NCBI GenBank assembly: GCA_028344575.1
Contig: JAOMBO010000002.1
Span: 62,001 to 126,000 of the forward strand
Origin: Candidatus Nitrosopelagicus sp.
GTDB lineage: Archaea > Thermoproteota > Nitrososphaeria > Nitrososphaerales > Nitrosopumilaceae
Length of the DNA stretch: 64,000 bases
Direction of reading: 5' to 3'
Shown here: piece by piece, positions 26,574 to 37,349 of the stretch
Position numbering within the stretch: position 1 is the stretch's first letter
Layout of the letters: every line of letters starts with the position of its first letter
The notes under the pieces: model-generated
Databases searched by the model: none
Told to the model about the DNA's origin: nothing
What the model saw: only the letters and a program-made list of their open reading frames with translations
Translations under genes and position numbers: made by a program

Positions 26574-28820
26574 ATGAAAAAAATTATCGTATCTATCACA
26601 ATTTTAGTAATTATTTCATTAGCCTTTCCTTTAACATACGCTGAAGGAGTTCCCAATTGGGTGAAAAATACCGCAGGATGGTGGTCAACAGATAAGATTT
26701 CTGAACAAGAATTTGTTAATGCGATTGAATTTTTAATAAAAGATGGAATCATCCAAGTTAGTTCATCAAAATCTACAGAAGAATCCGAAGGAGTTCCCAA
26801 TTGGGTGAAAAATACCGCAGGATGGTGGTCAACAGATAAGATTTCTGAACAAGAATTTGTTAATGCGATTGAATTTTTAATAAAAGATGGAATCATCCAA
26901 GTTAGTTCATCAAAATCTACAGAAGAATCCGAAGGAGTTCCCAATTGGGTGAAAAATACCGCAGGATGGTGGTCAACAGATAAGATTTCTGAACAAGAAT
27001 TTGTTAATGCGATTGAATTTTTAATAAAAAGTAATGTCATAAGTTTTGATAAAATTTCATCAGAAAAAGAAACATTATTAGAAAAACGTCAAAAATTAAT
27101 TAATTATATTTGGAAAGAGAATGGATTTCCAACACATTTCCCAGATTTAATTGAGAACGATATCACTGATACAAATTTTGAAAATTTGAAAAATTTGAAA
27201 AAAATTGATAAATTTACAATTGAGATGAAGCATGGAGTTAATTCTATTGCATATATGTTAGTACCAATTGAACAAACAAATAATGATTTGATAATATATC
27301 ACGGAGGGCATGGCGACTATCTTCATGATGGTATAAAACAAATAAGATTTTTTTTAGATAGAGGTTTTACTGTGTTAACATTTTCTATGCCATTATCAGG
27401 TATGAATAGTACTCCAGAACTAAATGTGAATGGACAGAATATTGTGTTTAATGATCATGATTATTTTACGCATTTAGACTCAAATGAGTTTTCATCAATT
27501 TCTTATTTTGTTGAACCAATTACAGTATCACTAAATTTTATTGAAAAAGACTTTGAGTTTGATAATTATCATATGGTAGGCATTTCAGGTGGGGGATGGA
27601 CAACAATAATTTATCCAGCAATAGATGATAGGATTTCTCATAGTTTCTCTGTTGCAGGTTCAATTCCATTAGAGCTACGAACAAATCCAAAAGATTTAGG
27701 AGATTATGAACAACGTTTACCAGAATTATATGAGATAACAAATTTTTATGATCTTTATACACTTGCAGCTTTTGGTCAAGATAGAAAACTTACACAAGTT
27801 TTCAATTCTAATGATCCATGTTGTTTTGCAGCAGATAGATTGGACTTTAGTTATGAACAAACGATAAAAGATAATTTAAAAAATCTTGACGGTGAATTTT
27901 CCATATTTGTTGCTACTGAAAGTAATCATATTGTTTCAGGTATATCATTGATTGAATTTTTTAAAACTAGTGACGAGAAGTATAGAAACATACACGAAAA
28001 TTATGAACAAAGAATATCTAAAAATGATTATTCAGGACTAAAAATGGAATATTTGGCTGGGCCAAAAAGTGGAGATATTCAAAATCTTGATTTAACAGGT
28101 TCAATGATAAAAAATGTTGATTTTCAAAATCAGGACATAGAAAATAGTATAATGTTTTCATCAGCACTTCTTAATGCCGATTTTACTAATTCTAATATTT
28201 CAAATTCAGATTTATCATTTTCTCTTATAACACCAATTTTCCAAGATACAAAAATTGAAAATGTTGATTTCAGTAGTAGTCGTTTTTTAAATGCAGATTT
28301 TTCGCCAAGTGAAATTAAAAATATAAAATTCGATATCAAAATGTGTTACACTTGTAATTTTGAAGGAGTTAACATATCGGAAATGAAAATTCAAGAAGGA
28401 AATCATTATTATGTTTCTATGGTAGATTCAAACTTTAGAAATATAGATTTTAGAAGTTGGGAAAATAAAAAAGTAGATTTTACTTCAAAAGCTGGAACTA
28501 TATCAACTAATCCATCATCTGATTTATCATATTCAAATTTATCAAATATGGATTTGAGGAGTTTTATATTTTCTCACATAGATCAAGAAATAAAACAAAC
28601 TGGTGACATTCTAAACATCGGTGGAGTTGATTACAATATTTCAGATGTTGGTGGACATGGTGCAAATTTGTCTGGTGCAAATTTGTCTGGTGCAAATTTA
28701 GAAGGAATGAATTTATCATTGGTGAATTTGTCTGGTGCAAATTTGTCTGGTGCAAATTTGTCTGGTGCAAATTTGTCTGGTGCAAATTTAGGATGTTTTG
28801 GTCACATAATATGTGAATAA
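26574..28820 (+). CDS. Secreted multidomain protein: signal peptide, 3 identical [11 protein letters not shown] repeats, alpha/beta-hydrolase-like domain, pentapeptide repeats
   Basis: [31 protein letters not shown] x3; GISGGGW nucleophile-elbow-like motif; [13 protein letters not shown] and [10 protein letters not shown] repeats. Confidence 0.85.
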   Translation: MKKIIVSITILVIISLAFPLTYAEGVPNWVKNTAGWWSTDKISEQEFVNAIEFLIKDGIIQVSSSKSTEESEGVPNWVKNTAGWWSTDKISEQEFVNAIEFLIKDGIIQVSSSKSTEESEGVPNWVKNTAGWWSTDKISEQEFVNAIEFLIKSNVISFDKISSEKETLLEKRQKLINYIWKENGFPTHFPDLIENDITDTNFENLKNLKKIDKFTIEMKHGVNSIAYMLVPIEQTNNDLIIYHGGHGDYLHDGIKQIRFFLDRGFTVLTFSMPLSGMNSTPELNVNGQNIVFNDHDYFTHLDSNEFSSISYFVEPITVSLNFIEKDFEFDNYHMVGISGGGWTTIIYPAIDDRISHSFSVAGSIPLELRTNPKDLGDYEQRLPELYEITNFYDLYTLAAFGQDRKLTQVFNSNDPCCFAADRLDFSYEQTIKDNLKNLDGEFSIFVATESNHIVSGISLIEFFKTSDEKYRNIHENYEQRISKNDYSGLKMEYLAGPKSGDIQNLDLTGSMIKNVDFQNQDIENSIMFSSALLNADFTNSNISNSDLSFSLITPIFQDTKIENVDFSSSRFLNADFSPSEIKNIKFDIKMCYTCNFEGVNISEMKIQEGNHYYVSMVDSNFRNIDFRSWENKKVDFTSKAGTISTNPSSDLSYSNLSNMDLRSFIFSHIDQEIKQTGDILNIGGVDYNISDVGGHGANLSGANLSGANLEGMNLSLVNLSGANLSGANLSGANLSGANLGCFGHIICE
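26643..27029 (+). repeat. Tandem 144-bp repeat (2 full copies plus 99 bp)
   Basis: Copies begin 26643, 26787, 26931; no mismatches found by direct reading. Confidence 0.9.
28663..28790 (+). repeat. 15-bp tandem repeats GGTGCAAATTTGTCT encoding GANLS pentapeptides
   Basis: Near-identical 15-bp units interrupted by a short variant segment. Confidence 0.85.
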
Positions 28821-28999
28821 CAATGAATGATTCTAAATAGTCAATGTGTATTAGAATATTTGCTGATGATTATAGATTAGACGAGGTTCTCTCTGACTTC
28901 CTCAAACAGTGATGAGATAAAGTTCATTTGAACGCCGAATTATGAAGCACGAAATTTTTTATTGCATAGAATTTTAAGCAAAAAACGCATGTTTGAATC

Positions 29000-30172
29000 A
29001 TGAGATATTTAGCAGTAATTTTTTCTTTATTATTTTTTTCAATTGTTACTCCAGCATTTGCAGAGTTAAATGTCGATGTGATAGCTGATGGATTGAATAA
29101 TCCATGGGAAATTGTGTTTGGACCAGAAGGAGAGATTTACTTTACAGAAAGAGACGGGCGGTTATGGATAATTGAAGAGTTTGGTCAGGCAAAAATAATC
29201 GAAACATTCCCAAAGAGTGGTTCTGTAGAAGGTGGAACTTTAGGACTTGCACTGGATCCAATGTTTGAGCAAAATAAACGAATCTACATTTATCAAACAA
29301 ATCTAGAACTAGAATTTTTCCAAAACAAAGTTTTTAGTTTTACACTTGATGATTATACATTAACTAACAAAGAAATCATAATTGAAAACATACCTGGGGC
29401 TCCATGGCACGACGGCGGAAGAATATCTTTTGGTCCTGATGAAAAATTATACATAACAACAGGTGATGCAATTAATCCTGGATGGTCACAAGATTTATCA
29501 TCTCTTGCAGGAAAAATTCTTAGAATTAATTCTGATGGTACAATTCCTGATGATAATCCATTTGATTCTAGCCCAATTTTTTCTTATGGTCATCGTAATC
29601 CACAAGGAATTGCATGGAATGAAGATGGTTTGTTTGTATCATCAGAACACGGACCATCTGGAGAGATGGGGTATGGACATGATGAGATTAACGTAATTGT
29701 AAAGGGGAAAAATTATGGTTGGCCAAAAGTTGTGGGTGATTCATCTGATGGTACATTTGTAAATCCAATTATTCACAGCGGTGAACAAACTTGGGCACCA
29801 AGCGGAATGGTGTTTTACAATTCAGATAAAATTTCTATTTTAGAAGGAAAGTTTTTGGTTGGAACGTTAAGAGGTCAACATCTAATGGTGTTAGATGTTG
29901 CAAATGATGGTTCGTTAATCAGTAAAGAGAAAATGTTTGAGGGAGATTTTGGTAGAATTCGTACCGCACAGATTGGTCCTGATGGAGTTGTGTATCTACT
30001 AACATCAAACGGAGACAATGATAAGATAATTCGCATCTCTGAATCACCGCTTGAAGAGGTTACAAAGTTTACATCTAACGAGTCTGGAGATAATCTAACT
30101 ATAGTATATGTGATAGTTGGAATTATTGTTGTAGGAGTTATAGGCGCTATTGTAATTAAACGAAGAAGATGA
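29000..30172 (+). CDS. Secreted/membrane-anchored PQQ-dependent sugar dehydrogenase-like beta-propeller
   Basis: GLNNPWEIVFGPEGEIYFTERDGRLWII, HDGGRISFGPDEKLYITTGD, YGHRNPQGIAW, GKNYGWP; C-terminal TM. Confidence 0.9.
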   Translation: MRYLAVIFSLLFFSIVTPAFAELNVDVIADGLNNPWEIVFGPEGEIYFTERDGRLWIIEEFGQAKIIETFPKSGSVEGGTLGLALDPMFEQNKRIYIYQTNLELEFFQNKVFSFTLDDYTLTNKEIIIENIPGAPWHDGGRISFGPDEKLYITTGDAINPGWSQDLSSLAGKILRINSDGTIPDDNPFDSSPIFSYGHRNPQGIAWNEDGLFVSSEHGPSGEMGYGHDEINVIVKGKNYGWPKVVGDSSDGTFVNPIIHSGEQTWAPSGMVFYNSDKISILEGKFLVGTLRGQHLMVLDVANDGSLISKEKMFEGDFGRIRTAQIGPDGVVYLLTSNGDNDKIIRISESPLEEVTKFTSNESGDNLTIVYVIVGIIVVGVIGAIVIKRRR

Positions 30173-30598
30173 TTATTCGTTTTCTAGTTCCTTTACTTTA
30201 GCAAAACAGGTTTCGGCCTCGTCATCTAAACCCTTGTGCTTCAATAATTCTGCTTTGTTATACCATGCATCTGCATAACCAGGCGATATTTCAATTGCTT
30301 TTTCATAACTAGAAATGGCATCATCATACTTTTCCAATTGTGTTAGTGCAACACCTCGGTCATACCAGATAAGTGAATCATTAGCATCAATAGTTGCAGC
30401 TTTATCATAACATGTTATAGCATCTTCATACTTTTCTAGTTCCACTAATGAAATTCCTTTGTTTAGATAAATTTCTGAAGTTTCTACAATTTTTAGAGCT
30501 TTATCATAAAATTCTATGGCCTCTTTATGTTCATCATAATCTGCTGAAAGAACTCCTTCGTTAACCAAAGCCTTGGCATCTGCCTCTGTTAATCCCAT
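30173..30598 (-). CDS. TPR repeat protein
   Basis: YDDAISSYEKAIEISPGYADAWYNKAELL. Confidence 0.85.
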   Translation of the reverse strand: MGLTEADAKALVNEGVLSADYDEHKEAIEFYDKALKIVETSEIYLNKGISLVELEKYEDAITCYDKAATIDANDSLIWYDRGVALTQLEKYDDAISSYEKAIEISPGYADAWYNKAELLKHKGLDDEAETCFAKVKELENE

Positions 30599-30632
30599 TA
30601 CGATAGATTATCGTAATTTTAGATAAGCTTTA

Positions 30633-30887
30633 CTAAATTTTCTTTTTGTATTTGATTTTTTTACAGTTATGAGGTCGACTTGTATTTTTATCAATTGGAA
30701 TAAATTTTCCATCTTCTGTTTTAAAATCTTCATCAAAGTAAATTTTTCCTCCACATCCCTTATCACAACTGTTAATTTTTTGATTTGAATAATCGGAAAA
30801 TTTTATTCTTTTAGGAAGTTTGTCTTTATCACAAGTGGTACAAAATTTACCACTCATTCGGTCATTACATTTTGGACAAAATTTCAT
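30633..30887 (-). CDS. Zinc-ribbon protein
   Basis: CPKCNDRMSGKFCTTC ... CDKGCGGKIYFDEDF. Confidence 0.6.
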   Translation of the reverse strand: MKFCPKCNDRMSGKFCTTCDKDKLPKRIKFSDYSNQKINSCDKGCGGKIYFDEDFKTEDGKFIPIDKNTSRPHNCKKIKYKKKI

Positions 30888-30892
30888 AATTT

Positions 30893-33160
30893 TTAAGGAT
30901 TGTAGTCATGATTAATTTTATAAATGAAAACTGCAGTCATTGGTCCTTGTTGTTGACTGTAAAAACTAGGTGAGGCATATACAAGATAGTATGGATCATT
31001 ATCAGGATCTTGGAATTTTATGTCGTTAACATAAACAGGAATTAAACCATTTTGGTATACATCAAACGCTCTACCAGAAGAAGGATCAACATATTTGAAA
31101 ATTGAAAATGGGGTTAGCATTCCTAATGTAGAATTTTCCATGTAAAATGGCGTTGGAGAGATATTATCATCTTCTAACATTTTAGAGACATCATGATTAG
31201 AAATTGCTGTATACCAAGTTTTCTTACTTTCATCACCACCGCCTTCAAGAGTGTAGAAAGGTACGTTAGAATTTTCTGAGTAAAATCTTTCACCTGCTAA
31301 ATAAATTAACAAATAATCAGCATCCATTCCTTGTGGAATTGGATGACAACTTTGTTCAAGAACGCCCAATTCTTGTGCTTCTTTTTTGAAAATTTGTTTA
31401 CATGATTCATTAAATGTTAAATCAGTTGTAGGATCCTTAATTTTTCCCCATAATCTTATATTTTCTTCACCAATATACTGTGAAACATCTTCAGAATAAT
31501 GGGACTTTAACATGTGCCATGAATTTTCAGGAGTAGTGATTAAAGCATAAGCTATTTTTTTGATTTGCCAATCAATTAGAGTTGCATTATCAGCTAAAGT
31601 TGTACGTTCACTTAACGTAGTAATCCAGTATCCATAATCCCACCATGATGCAATAATAGCATCTTCAGGTGTATTTTGTTTTAACCATAATGTTGCATCA
31701 AGCCAATCATCAGTTGAATAGTTAGCAAATGAAGAACCGCCATTCAATATGGACGGGGTAAAGTCAGCCCAAGTTAGCCAAGTATTATTTTCAGGCAGGG
31801 TTATAGGAATAAGGAATAAAATAATGATTACAATCGGAAATATGAATTTCGTTAAGATTTGTTTATCTTGTTGAAATATTTTTTGAGTTAGAATTGTCAG
31901 TCCAATAGAACCTAAAATTATAATTCCAACTGATGCAAATAATTCTAATCTAATAAAGGCCGAACTAACATAGATAGCAAGAATGCTAGTAAATATAGCG
32001 AAAATTCTCATGTCGGTTTTTAGATTAATTGTTTTTTTGGAGAAAAGAAACCATATTCCAATTACTGCAAATATAAGAAAAACTGATAAAAATGTGAATG
32101 ATAGTGTTAAATTAGTAGTCATGTGCTCTGCAACAGAATCAGTTAAGCTATCTTGACTAGTTAAGAAAGGATTTACAGCGTTAAGATATCTAAACGAAGG
32201 CAATCCAATAATTCCAGAACTTAAAATTCCTATACCAGATGCAATAAATGAAACTAAAACAATTACGCAGTTACGAATTTTTGTACGTTCACTACTAAAC
32301 TTCATAATAACTCCAGAAATTATTATGAAAATTGTGGGTAGAAGAATTGCTATTCCAGCATATCCAATTATGAAGGTAGAAGTTCTTTCAAATAATAAAG
32401 AAAACAGTATCAATGATGCTGAGAATGAAGGAGCTGCCCACATTATGAAATTATCTTTATTTTTGAATAATGGTAATGAAAAATAAAATAATACAATAGG
32501 CAGTACAAAGAACAAGATACCACCCCAGGATGACAATCCCAATGACAAAAAGAATCCAGCTGTAATTAATTTAATAAAAGAGATTTTGCCTTTGTTAAAT
32601 TTTATTCCTGAAACAAAAAGATAGATTGCTATAAACGCGAAGAAAAGTCCTAAGGGTTCTGATTTAAACCATCCAAGTAGTCCTCTAGTAAAAATTGGGA
32701 CCGATACTGAGAAAATTAATGCCGCAAATAATCCAGCAGTTGTACCAGCTAAAACACGAACAAATGCGAAAACTACAAGTGCAGTTAGAGAACCAAAGAC
32801 AATCGGTAAGAGGATTGTAAAGTCATAGACAGATAAGCCAAAATTAAAAACCTGATAGAGTGATGCAGCTGTAAGATGTAGAGTTACTTGTGACGTCTCA
32901 GACACATTTCTTCCAAATGGATGCCAACTTTTTTCATCAATCCAATTGAAGTATGCATCAGTTCCGTTATCTAAAATATATTCAGTTGCTCTAAAATTAA
33001 AAAATGGATCAAATTCAAACAATTCAAAACCATATGTTGCAGGAGTAGAGCGAATTATAATTGAAATTGAGACAGAAAGAGCTAAAATTCCAATTACAAG
33101 TAAATGTTGTAATCTAAAATCAAAATTACCTACTGAAAATAATTTTTGATTAGATACCAT
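30893..33160 (-). CDS. aglB: Oligosaccharyltransferase STT3/AglB
   Basis: Many TMs; ASWWDYGYWITTL catalytic motif. Confidence 0.93.
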   Translation of the reverse strand: MVSNQKLFSVGNFDFRLQHLLVIGILALSVSISIIIRSTPATYGFELFEFDPFFNFRATEYILDNGTDAYFNWIDEKSWHPFGRNVSETSQVTLHLTAASLYQVFNFGLSVYDFTILLPIVFGSLTALVVFAFVRVLAGTTAGLFAALIFSVSVPIFTRGLLGWFKSEPLGLFFAFIAIYLFVSGIKFNKGKISFIKLITAGFFLSLGLSSWGGILFFVLPIVLFYFSLPLFKNKDNFIMWAAPSFSASLILFSLLFERTSTFIIGYAGIAILLPTIFIIISGVIMKFSSERTKIRNCVIVLVSFIASGIGILSSGIIGLPSFRYLNAVNPFLTSQDSLTDSVAEHMTTNLTLSFTFLSVFLIFAVIGIWFLFSKKTINLKTDMRIFAIFTSILAIYVSSAFIRLELFASVGIIILGSIGLTILTQKIFQQDKQILTKFIFPIVIIILFLIPITLPENNTWLTWADFTPSILNGGSSFANYSTDDWLDATLWLKQNTPEDAIIASWWDYGYWITTLSERTTLADNATLIDWQIKKIAYALITTPENSWHMLKSHYSEDVSQYIGEENIRLWGKIKDPTTDLTFNESCKQIFKKEAQELGVLEQSCHPIPQGMDADYLLIYLAGERFYSENSNVPFYTLEGGGDESKKTWYTAISNHDVSKMLEDDNISPTPFYMENSTLGMLTPFSIFKYVDPSSGRAFDVYQNGLIPVYVNDIKFQDPDNDPYYLVYASPSFYSQQQGPMTAVFIYKINHDYNP

Positions 33161-33200
33161 ATTTCAATTCAATTTTGATAGTTATTTACAGTTTATTGCA

Positions 33201-33626
33201 CTATGGTGCAAAAGTTCCAGTTAATTTGGCTTCAGCTAGAATGTGACCTTTCATTGCATCTTCTAATTCCTGTTTTGTGTAACCTTCTTTTAGAACTAAT
33301 TCTTTACCAAGTGCATATGCTTTGAATACATAGGTATGTCGTCCATCTGGAGGTGCAGGTCCACCATAACCAATTTCGCCAAAATCTGTTTTACCCTGAA
33401 TTAGAGTAACATCATTTAGATCATGATATGTTAACCAATGAACCCAAATCTTTCCTACTGCAGCCATAGCATCTGGATCATCCATGATTAATGCTAATGT
33501 TTTTGTTTCATCTGGAACAGAACCAAATTGAATATTTGGTTGTTCATTTTCATGTTTATATCCAAATTTTTTAGGAATCTCTGCTCCATCATTGAAATCA
33601 GAACACGTTATAGAAAATTCAGACAT
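33201..33626 (-). CDS. YbhB/YbcL-type PEBP family protein
   Basis: TLALIMDDPDA...WVHWLTY...YGGPAPPDGRHTYVFKAYAL. Confidence 0.92.
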   Translation of the reverse strand: MSEFSITCSDFNDGAEIPKKFGYKHENEQPNIQFGSVPDETKTLALIMDDPDAMAAVGKIWVHWLTYHDLNDVTLIQGKTDFGEIGYGGPAPPDGRHTYVFKAYALGKELVLKEGYTKQELEDAMKGHILAEAKLTGTFAP

Positions 33627-33661
33627 GATTCATTGAATAATTATTTTTAAAATAAAGTTTT

Positions 33662-34030
33662 CTAGTTTTCAAGAACAATTTTATCATTATGAATAGATAA
33701 AATTGAACTTCCTGATTGTTTTATCTTATTTTTCAATTCTCTATCCATCGTAGCTACAATACTTCTATTTTCTTTGATAAAATCAAGAATTGCTACATCA
33801 GCATTGCTGCCATCAATGTCATTTGTTTTAAAATTTTTGATGAAATGTAAGGTTTGTTCTGAAATAATTTTTTTATCAGGATCTCCTGCTAAATGTTCTA
33901 ACTCTTTTTTAACAATTTTAGGTACAATGAATGATAGAGTTCCAATTTCAGTCTCTATAGAATCAATATTTTTTATTCTATGAGTGGCTAAATGAATTAA
34001 AAAACTAGTATCAGAGATTACTTTAACCAA
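33662..34030 (-). CDS. PIN-domain nuclease
   Basis: VISDTSFLIHLA...ADVAILDFIKENRSIVATMDRELKNKIK. Confidence 0.85.
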   Translation of the reverse strand: MVKVISDTSFLIHLATHRIKNIDSIETEIGTLSFIVPKIVKKELEHLAGDPDKKIISEQTLHFIKNFKTNDIDGSNADVAILDFIKENRSIVATMDRELKNKIKQSGSSILSIHNDKIVLEN

Positions 34031-35285
34031 TTATTCCAGCACCGATTAATCTCCATCTATCAGCGATTCTTCTACTAATTGCAACATTACTTTTTTCAAA
34101 CAAACATGCAGGACGTCTTAATGTTACTTCAATATCAGTTCCTTTTACTTTTGTAACTTTTCCAGGAATTGGGGCAGTACCAATGTTTAATCTCAACATT
34201 TCACCCATGTTGATTGGAGAAATTTTTTCATTACCTGTAGATCCAACTGCTGAATCAAATAAACTGACTTTTAATTTTGCAATATCAGAATTTTCCGGTA
34301 ATGAATCTGGTTTACCAATTACAGAACCAATGAATGAATCACCACGTGTTAAATTAGGATCAAGTTTAGTTCCAATTGCAACTAGACCACCAGGCTTTAC
34401 ATTATCAACAGTTCCCGCGCCAGTTCCTAAAGAAACAATTTCAGTGATTAATGGTTCATAATTTTTTTTCTTTTCATTTAATAATCCAGGTTTAATTTCA
34501 ATTTCATCACCAATGTTAAACTGACCTTCAGTTAGACTTCCACCAATAACTCCACCTTTGATATTTGCAATTTTTGAACCAGGTTTGTTAATGTCAAATG
34601 AACGTAAAACATGCATTACCGGAGACTTCTTGATATCATGCTCTGGTGTTTTGATTTCGGTTTCTATTGAATAAATGAGCGCATCTAAATTCAGATTAGA
34701 TTGTGCAGACACTGGGATTACAGGTGATTTTGCAGCATTTGTTCCTTTGATAAATTTTGAAATATCAGAATAATTACCCATTGCTTCTTTGTATGTAATT
34801 AAATCAACTTTATTTTGAACTACAACAATTTGTTTAATTCCTAATGTTTGAAGTGCTAAAAGATGTTCTTTACTTTGCATTTGCGGGACTTTTTCATTTG
34901 CAGCAAGTAGTAAAATAGCACCGTCCATTAATGCAGAGCCGGATAACATGTTTGCCATCAAACTTTCATGTCCAGGACTATCAACAAAACTAACTACTCT
35001 ACTTAGTTCTCCTTCTTGTTTACAGTTTGGGCATTTAGGTGATGTAGAATAATTTGTTGGAGGTTCACAATCAGGACATTTGTAAAATGCTGCATCAGAA
35101 TAACCAACTCGAATTGTAATTCCTCTTTTCAATTCTTGACTATGCACACTGGTCCATTTACCTGTTAATGCCTGAATCAAAGTAGTTTTTCCATGATCTA
35201 CATGACCTGCAGTACCAATGTTTACGCATGGTTGGTTACCATATTTTTTTACATATGAGTCAGGAAGTGAATCTTTCCAATGCAT
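34023..35285 (-). CDS. eif2g: Translation initiation factor 2 gamma subunit
   Basis: GTAGHVDHGKTTL, VDSPGHESLMANMLSG, NKVDL, Zn motif CPDC...CPNC. Confidence 0.95.
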   Translation of the reverse strand: MHWKDSLPDSYVKKYGNQPCVNIGTAGHVDHGKTTLIQALTGKWTSVHSQELKRGITIRVGYSDAAFYKCPDCEPPTNYSTSPKCPNCKQEGELSRVVSFVDSPGHESLMANMLSGSALMDGAILLLAANEKVPQMQSKEHLLALQTLGIKQIVVVQNKVDLITYKEAMGNYSDISKFIKGTNAAKSPVIPVSAQSNLNLDALIYSIETEIKTPEHDIKKSPVMHVLRSFDINKPGSKIANIKGGVIGGSLTEGQFNIGDEIEIKPGLLNEKKKNYEPLITEIVSLGTGAGTVDNVKPGGLVAIGTKLDPNLTRGDSFIGSVIGKPDSLPENSDIAKLKVSLFDSAVGSTGNEKISPINMGEMLRLNIGTAPIPGKVTKVKGTDIEVTLRRPACLFEKSNVAISRRIADRWRLIGAGIIG

Positions 35286-35334
35286 AATAAAATTACAAAT
35301 CGAGAGTATGTTAATTTATGCATTAAATTTTGAG

Positions 35335-36651
35335 TTATGCAGATTTTTTACTAATCATTGGCAATTTGCCTTTCTTGTATAAAATTGCAATAATGGCAAC
35401 AATAATGATAATTGCAGCAATTGCACCCATTGGTGAATCACCTTCTTCAGTATCTAACATGGATAATGCAGAAACATCAATCGTAGTATCATATGATAAA
35501 ATATGCTCATCTCTCATAGAATCTTTGTATCTAACTTCGATTGTAATGTCATGTTTGCCATCTAAAGATACACCATCAAAATCAATTGGAATGTTAAATG
35601 GTACAGGACTATCAGGTTCTATTTCATCAATATATTGTGTGGATTCTATAATGTTAGAGTCTCCTCGTGGTTTTAGAGTAACAAATCCAAATAATCCATC
35701 ACTATTTCCTTCATTAAGAATTTCACCAATTACTGTTTGTTTTCCAGACAAATCAATTACTTTAACACCATAGATTGACGGGTCAACTAATCCATTAATG
35801 TAAAAGTCAGTTACCCTGGTAACAGTTTCTAATTCACCATGAGCATCATAGTATGAAATTGTCATAGGAAGATGTAATGGTTCATTTTTGATTGTTTCAG
35901 GAACAAATACTTTCAATGAAAATGTCACAGAAGATTGTGGTTTTATTGTTCCAACATCCCAATGTGTTTGATCAAAAATTACATTTTCTAGATTAGTAAC
36001 AGAAGATGAAGTAGATGCAACTGAAGTTTGATCATTTTGCAAAACAATATCTACATTGTTTAATGGTGCACTACCAGCATTTGAGATCTCAATTACTACA
36101 TTATTGTTTATGATAGAAGTGAGAGGACCAGATATTGGTCTTAAGTTAACTATACTATCGCCAGTAAGTTTGAATGTAAAGGGAAAATTCTCACTTCTTT
36201 CACCAGATTCTCTTAATCTTGAAAATGTAAGATCAACAGTTCCAGAATAATCTTTGATAGGTGCAAGTTCAGAAACATCAACAAAAAATGTTAAAGCAAA
36301 TGTATTACCTGCAGATGCTTTTTGATCATTGTCAGCCATCATAGCTACACCTCTTCCACTTGGAGATTGATATGGTGCAGGAAGAGAAAGTTTTCCTTTG
36401 ATTCCAGTAATATCTTGCGTTCCCACATTACTCATTACAACAGTAAATGGAACATTTCTGTCGCCAGGTGCAACTTCAATTTTATTCCCTTCAGTTCCAA
36501 AATACGCATCAAGGAATTTTACACTAATTACAAAGTCTCTTAATACACCTAGAGGAGCATCAGCAGGTCCAAGTCTAGCATCTCCAAATGATAATGGAGT
36601 AAGTGAGCTTACCATTAAAAATGCTAGAAAAACTATAACGAATTTGTTCAT
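35335..36651 (-). CDS. Secreted COG1361-like Ig/S-layer-type membrane protein
   Basis: Signal peptide, repeated beta domains, C-terminal TM; operon with ABC transporter. Confidence 0.7.
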   Translation of the reverse strand: MNKFVIVFLAFLMVSSLTPLSFGDARLGPADAPLGVLRDFVISVKFLDAYFGTEGNKIEVAPGDRNVPFTVVMSNVGTQDITGIKGKLSLPAPYQSPSGRGVAMMADNDQKASAGNTFALTFFVDVSELAPIKDYSGTVDLTFSRLRESGERSENFPFTFKLTGDSIVNLRPISGPLTSIINNNVVIEISNAGSAPLNNVDIVLQNDQTSVASTSSSVTNLENVIFDQTHWDVGTIKPQSSVTFSLKVFVPETIKNEPLHLPMTISYYDAHGELETVTRVTDFYINGLVDPSIYGVKVIDLSGKQTVIGEILNEGNSDGLFGFVTLKPRGDSNIIESTQYIDEIEPDSPVPFNIPIDFDGVSLDGKHDITIEVRYKDSMRDEHILSYDTTIDVSALSMLDTEEGDSPMGAIAAIIIIVAIIAILYKKGKLPMISKKSA

Positions 36652-37349
36652 ACCGTAATCTCCATTGTGTTTTCTTCTTCATACGATTTACCATCTTTAA
36701 TTGTAATTATCCTATCAACATCTGGGAATTGATGTTTATCGTGTGTAACAATAATGAATGTTTGATTTAATTCCTTAGCCATTGTTTTTGCTAGTTTTAC
36801 AACTTTTCCTGCAGTAACTGAATCTAAATTTCCTGTTGGTTCGTCAGCTAAAACCACAGTTGGACGATTAACCAATCCTCTGGCAATTGCGGCTCTTTGT
36901 GCTTGACCACCAGAAATTTTGTTTGAACGTTTGTTAATTTGATCCTCCAATCCAACTTTAATCAATAAATCAGTTGCATTTTGGCGAATATCCTCAGAGC
37001 TTCCTTGAATTTGCTGTGGCAACATTACATTTTCTAAGACTGTTAAATCAGGTAACAAATTTGCGAATTGAAATACAAATCCTAGTTTTTCATTTCTATA
37101 TTGTGAGACTTGTCCATCTTTTAGAGTAGTCGTTTCTTTTCCGTCTAAGATTACTTTTCCTAATGTTGGTTTATCTAATAATCCAATCATGTTTAGTAAT
37201 GTAGATTTTCCAGAACCTGAACTTCCCACTATTAGAACAAATTCGCCACGTTTAATTTTAAATGAAACATCATCTAATGCTTTTACTTGTGTATCACCTT
37301 CTCCGAAAATTCTTGAAACATTTTGTAGCTCTAAAACAATATCAGACAT
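36648..37349 (-). CDS. ABC transporter ATP-binding protein (LolD/MacB type)
   Basis: GSSGSGKSTLLN, KISGGQAQRAAIARGLVNRPTVVLADEPTGNLD. Confidence 0.95.
   Translation of the reverse strand: MSDIVLELQNVSRIFGEGDTQVKALDDVSFKIKRGEFVLIVGSSGSGKSTLLNMIGLLDKPTLGKVILDGKETTTLKDGQVSQYRNEKLGFVFQFANLLPDLTVLENVMLPQQIQGSSEDIRQNATDLLIKVGLEDQINKRSNKISGGQAQRAAIARGLVNRPTVVLADEPTGNLDSVTAGKVVKLAKTMAKELNQTFIIVTHDKHQFPDVDRIITIKDGKSYEEENTMEITV

Noticed and set aside
26564-27040. 158-aa minus-strand ORF with three repeated segments
   Set aside because: Exact antisense shadow of the tandem WVKNTAGWW coding repeat; sense frame has signal peptide and domain context.
35330-35773. Plus-strand 147-aa ORF
   Set aside because: Antisense to the COG1361-like gene, no domain.
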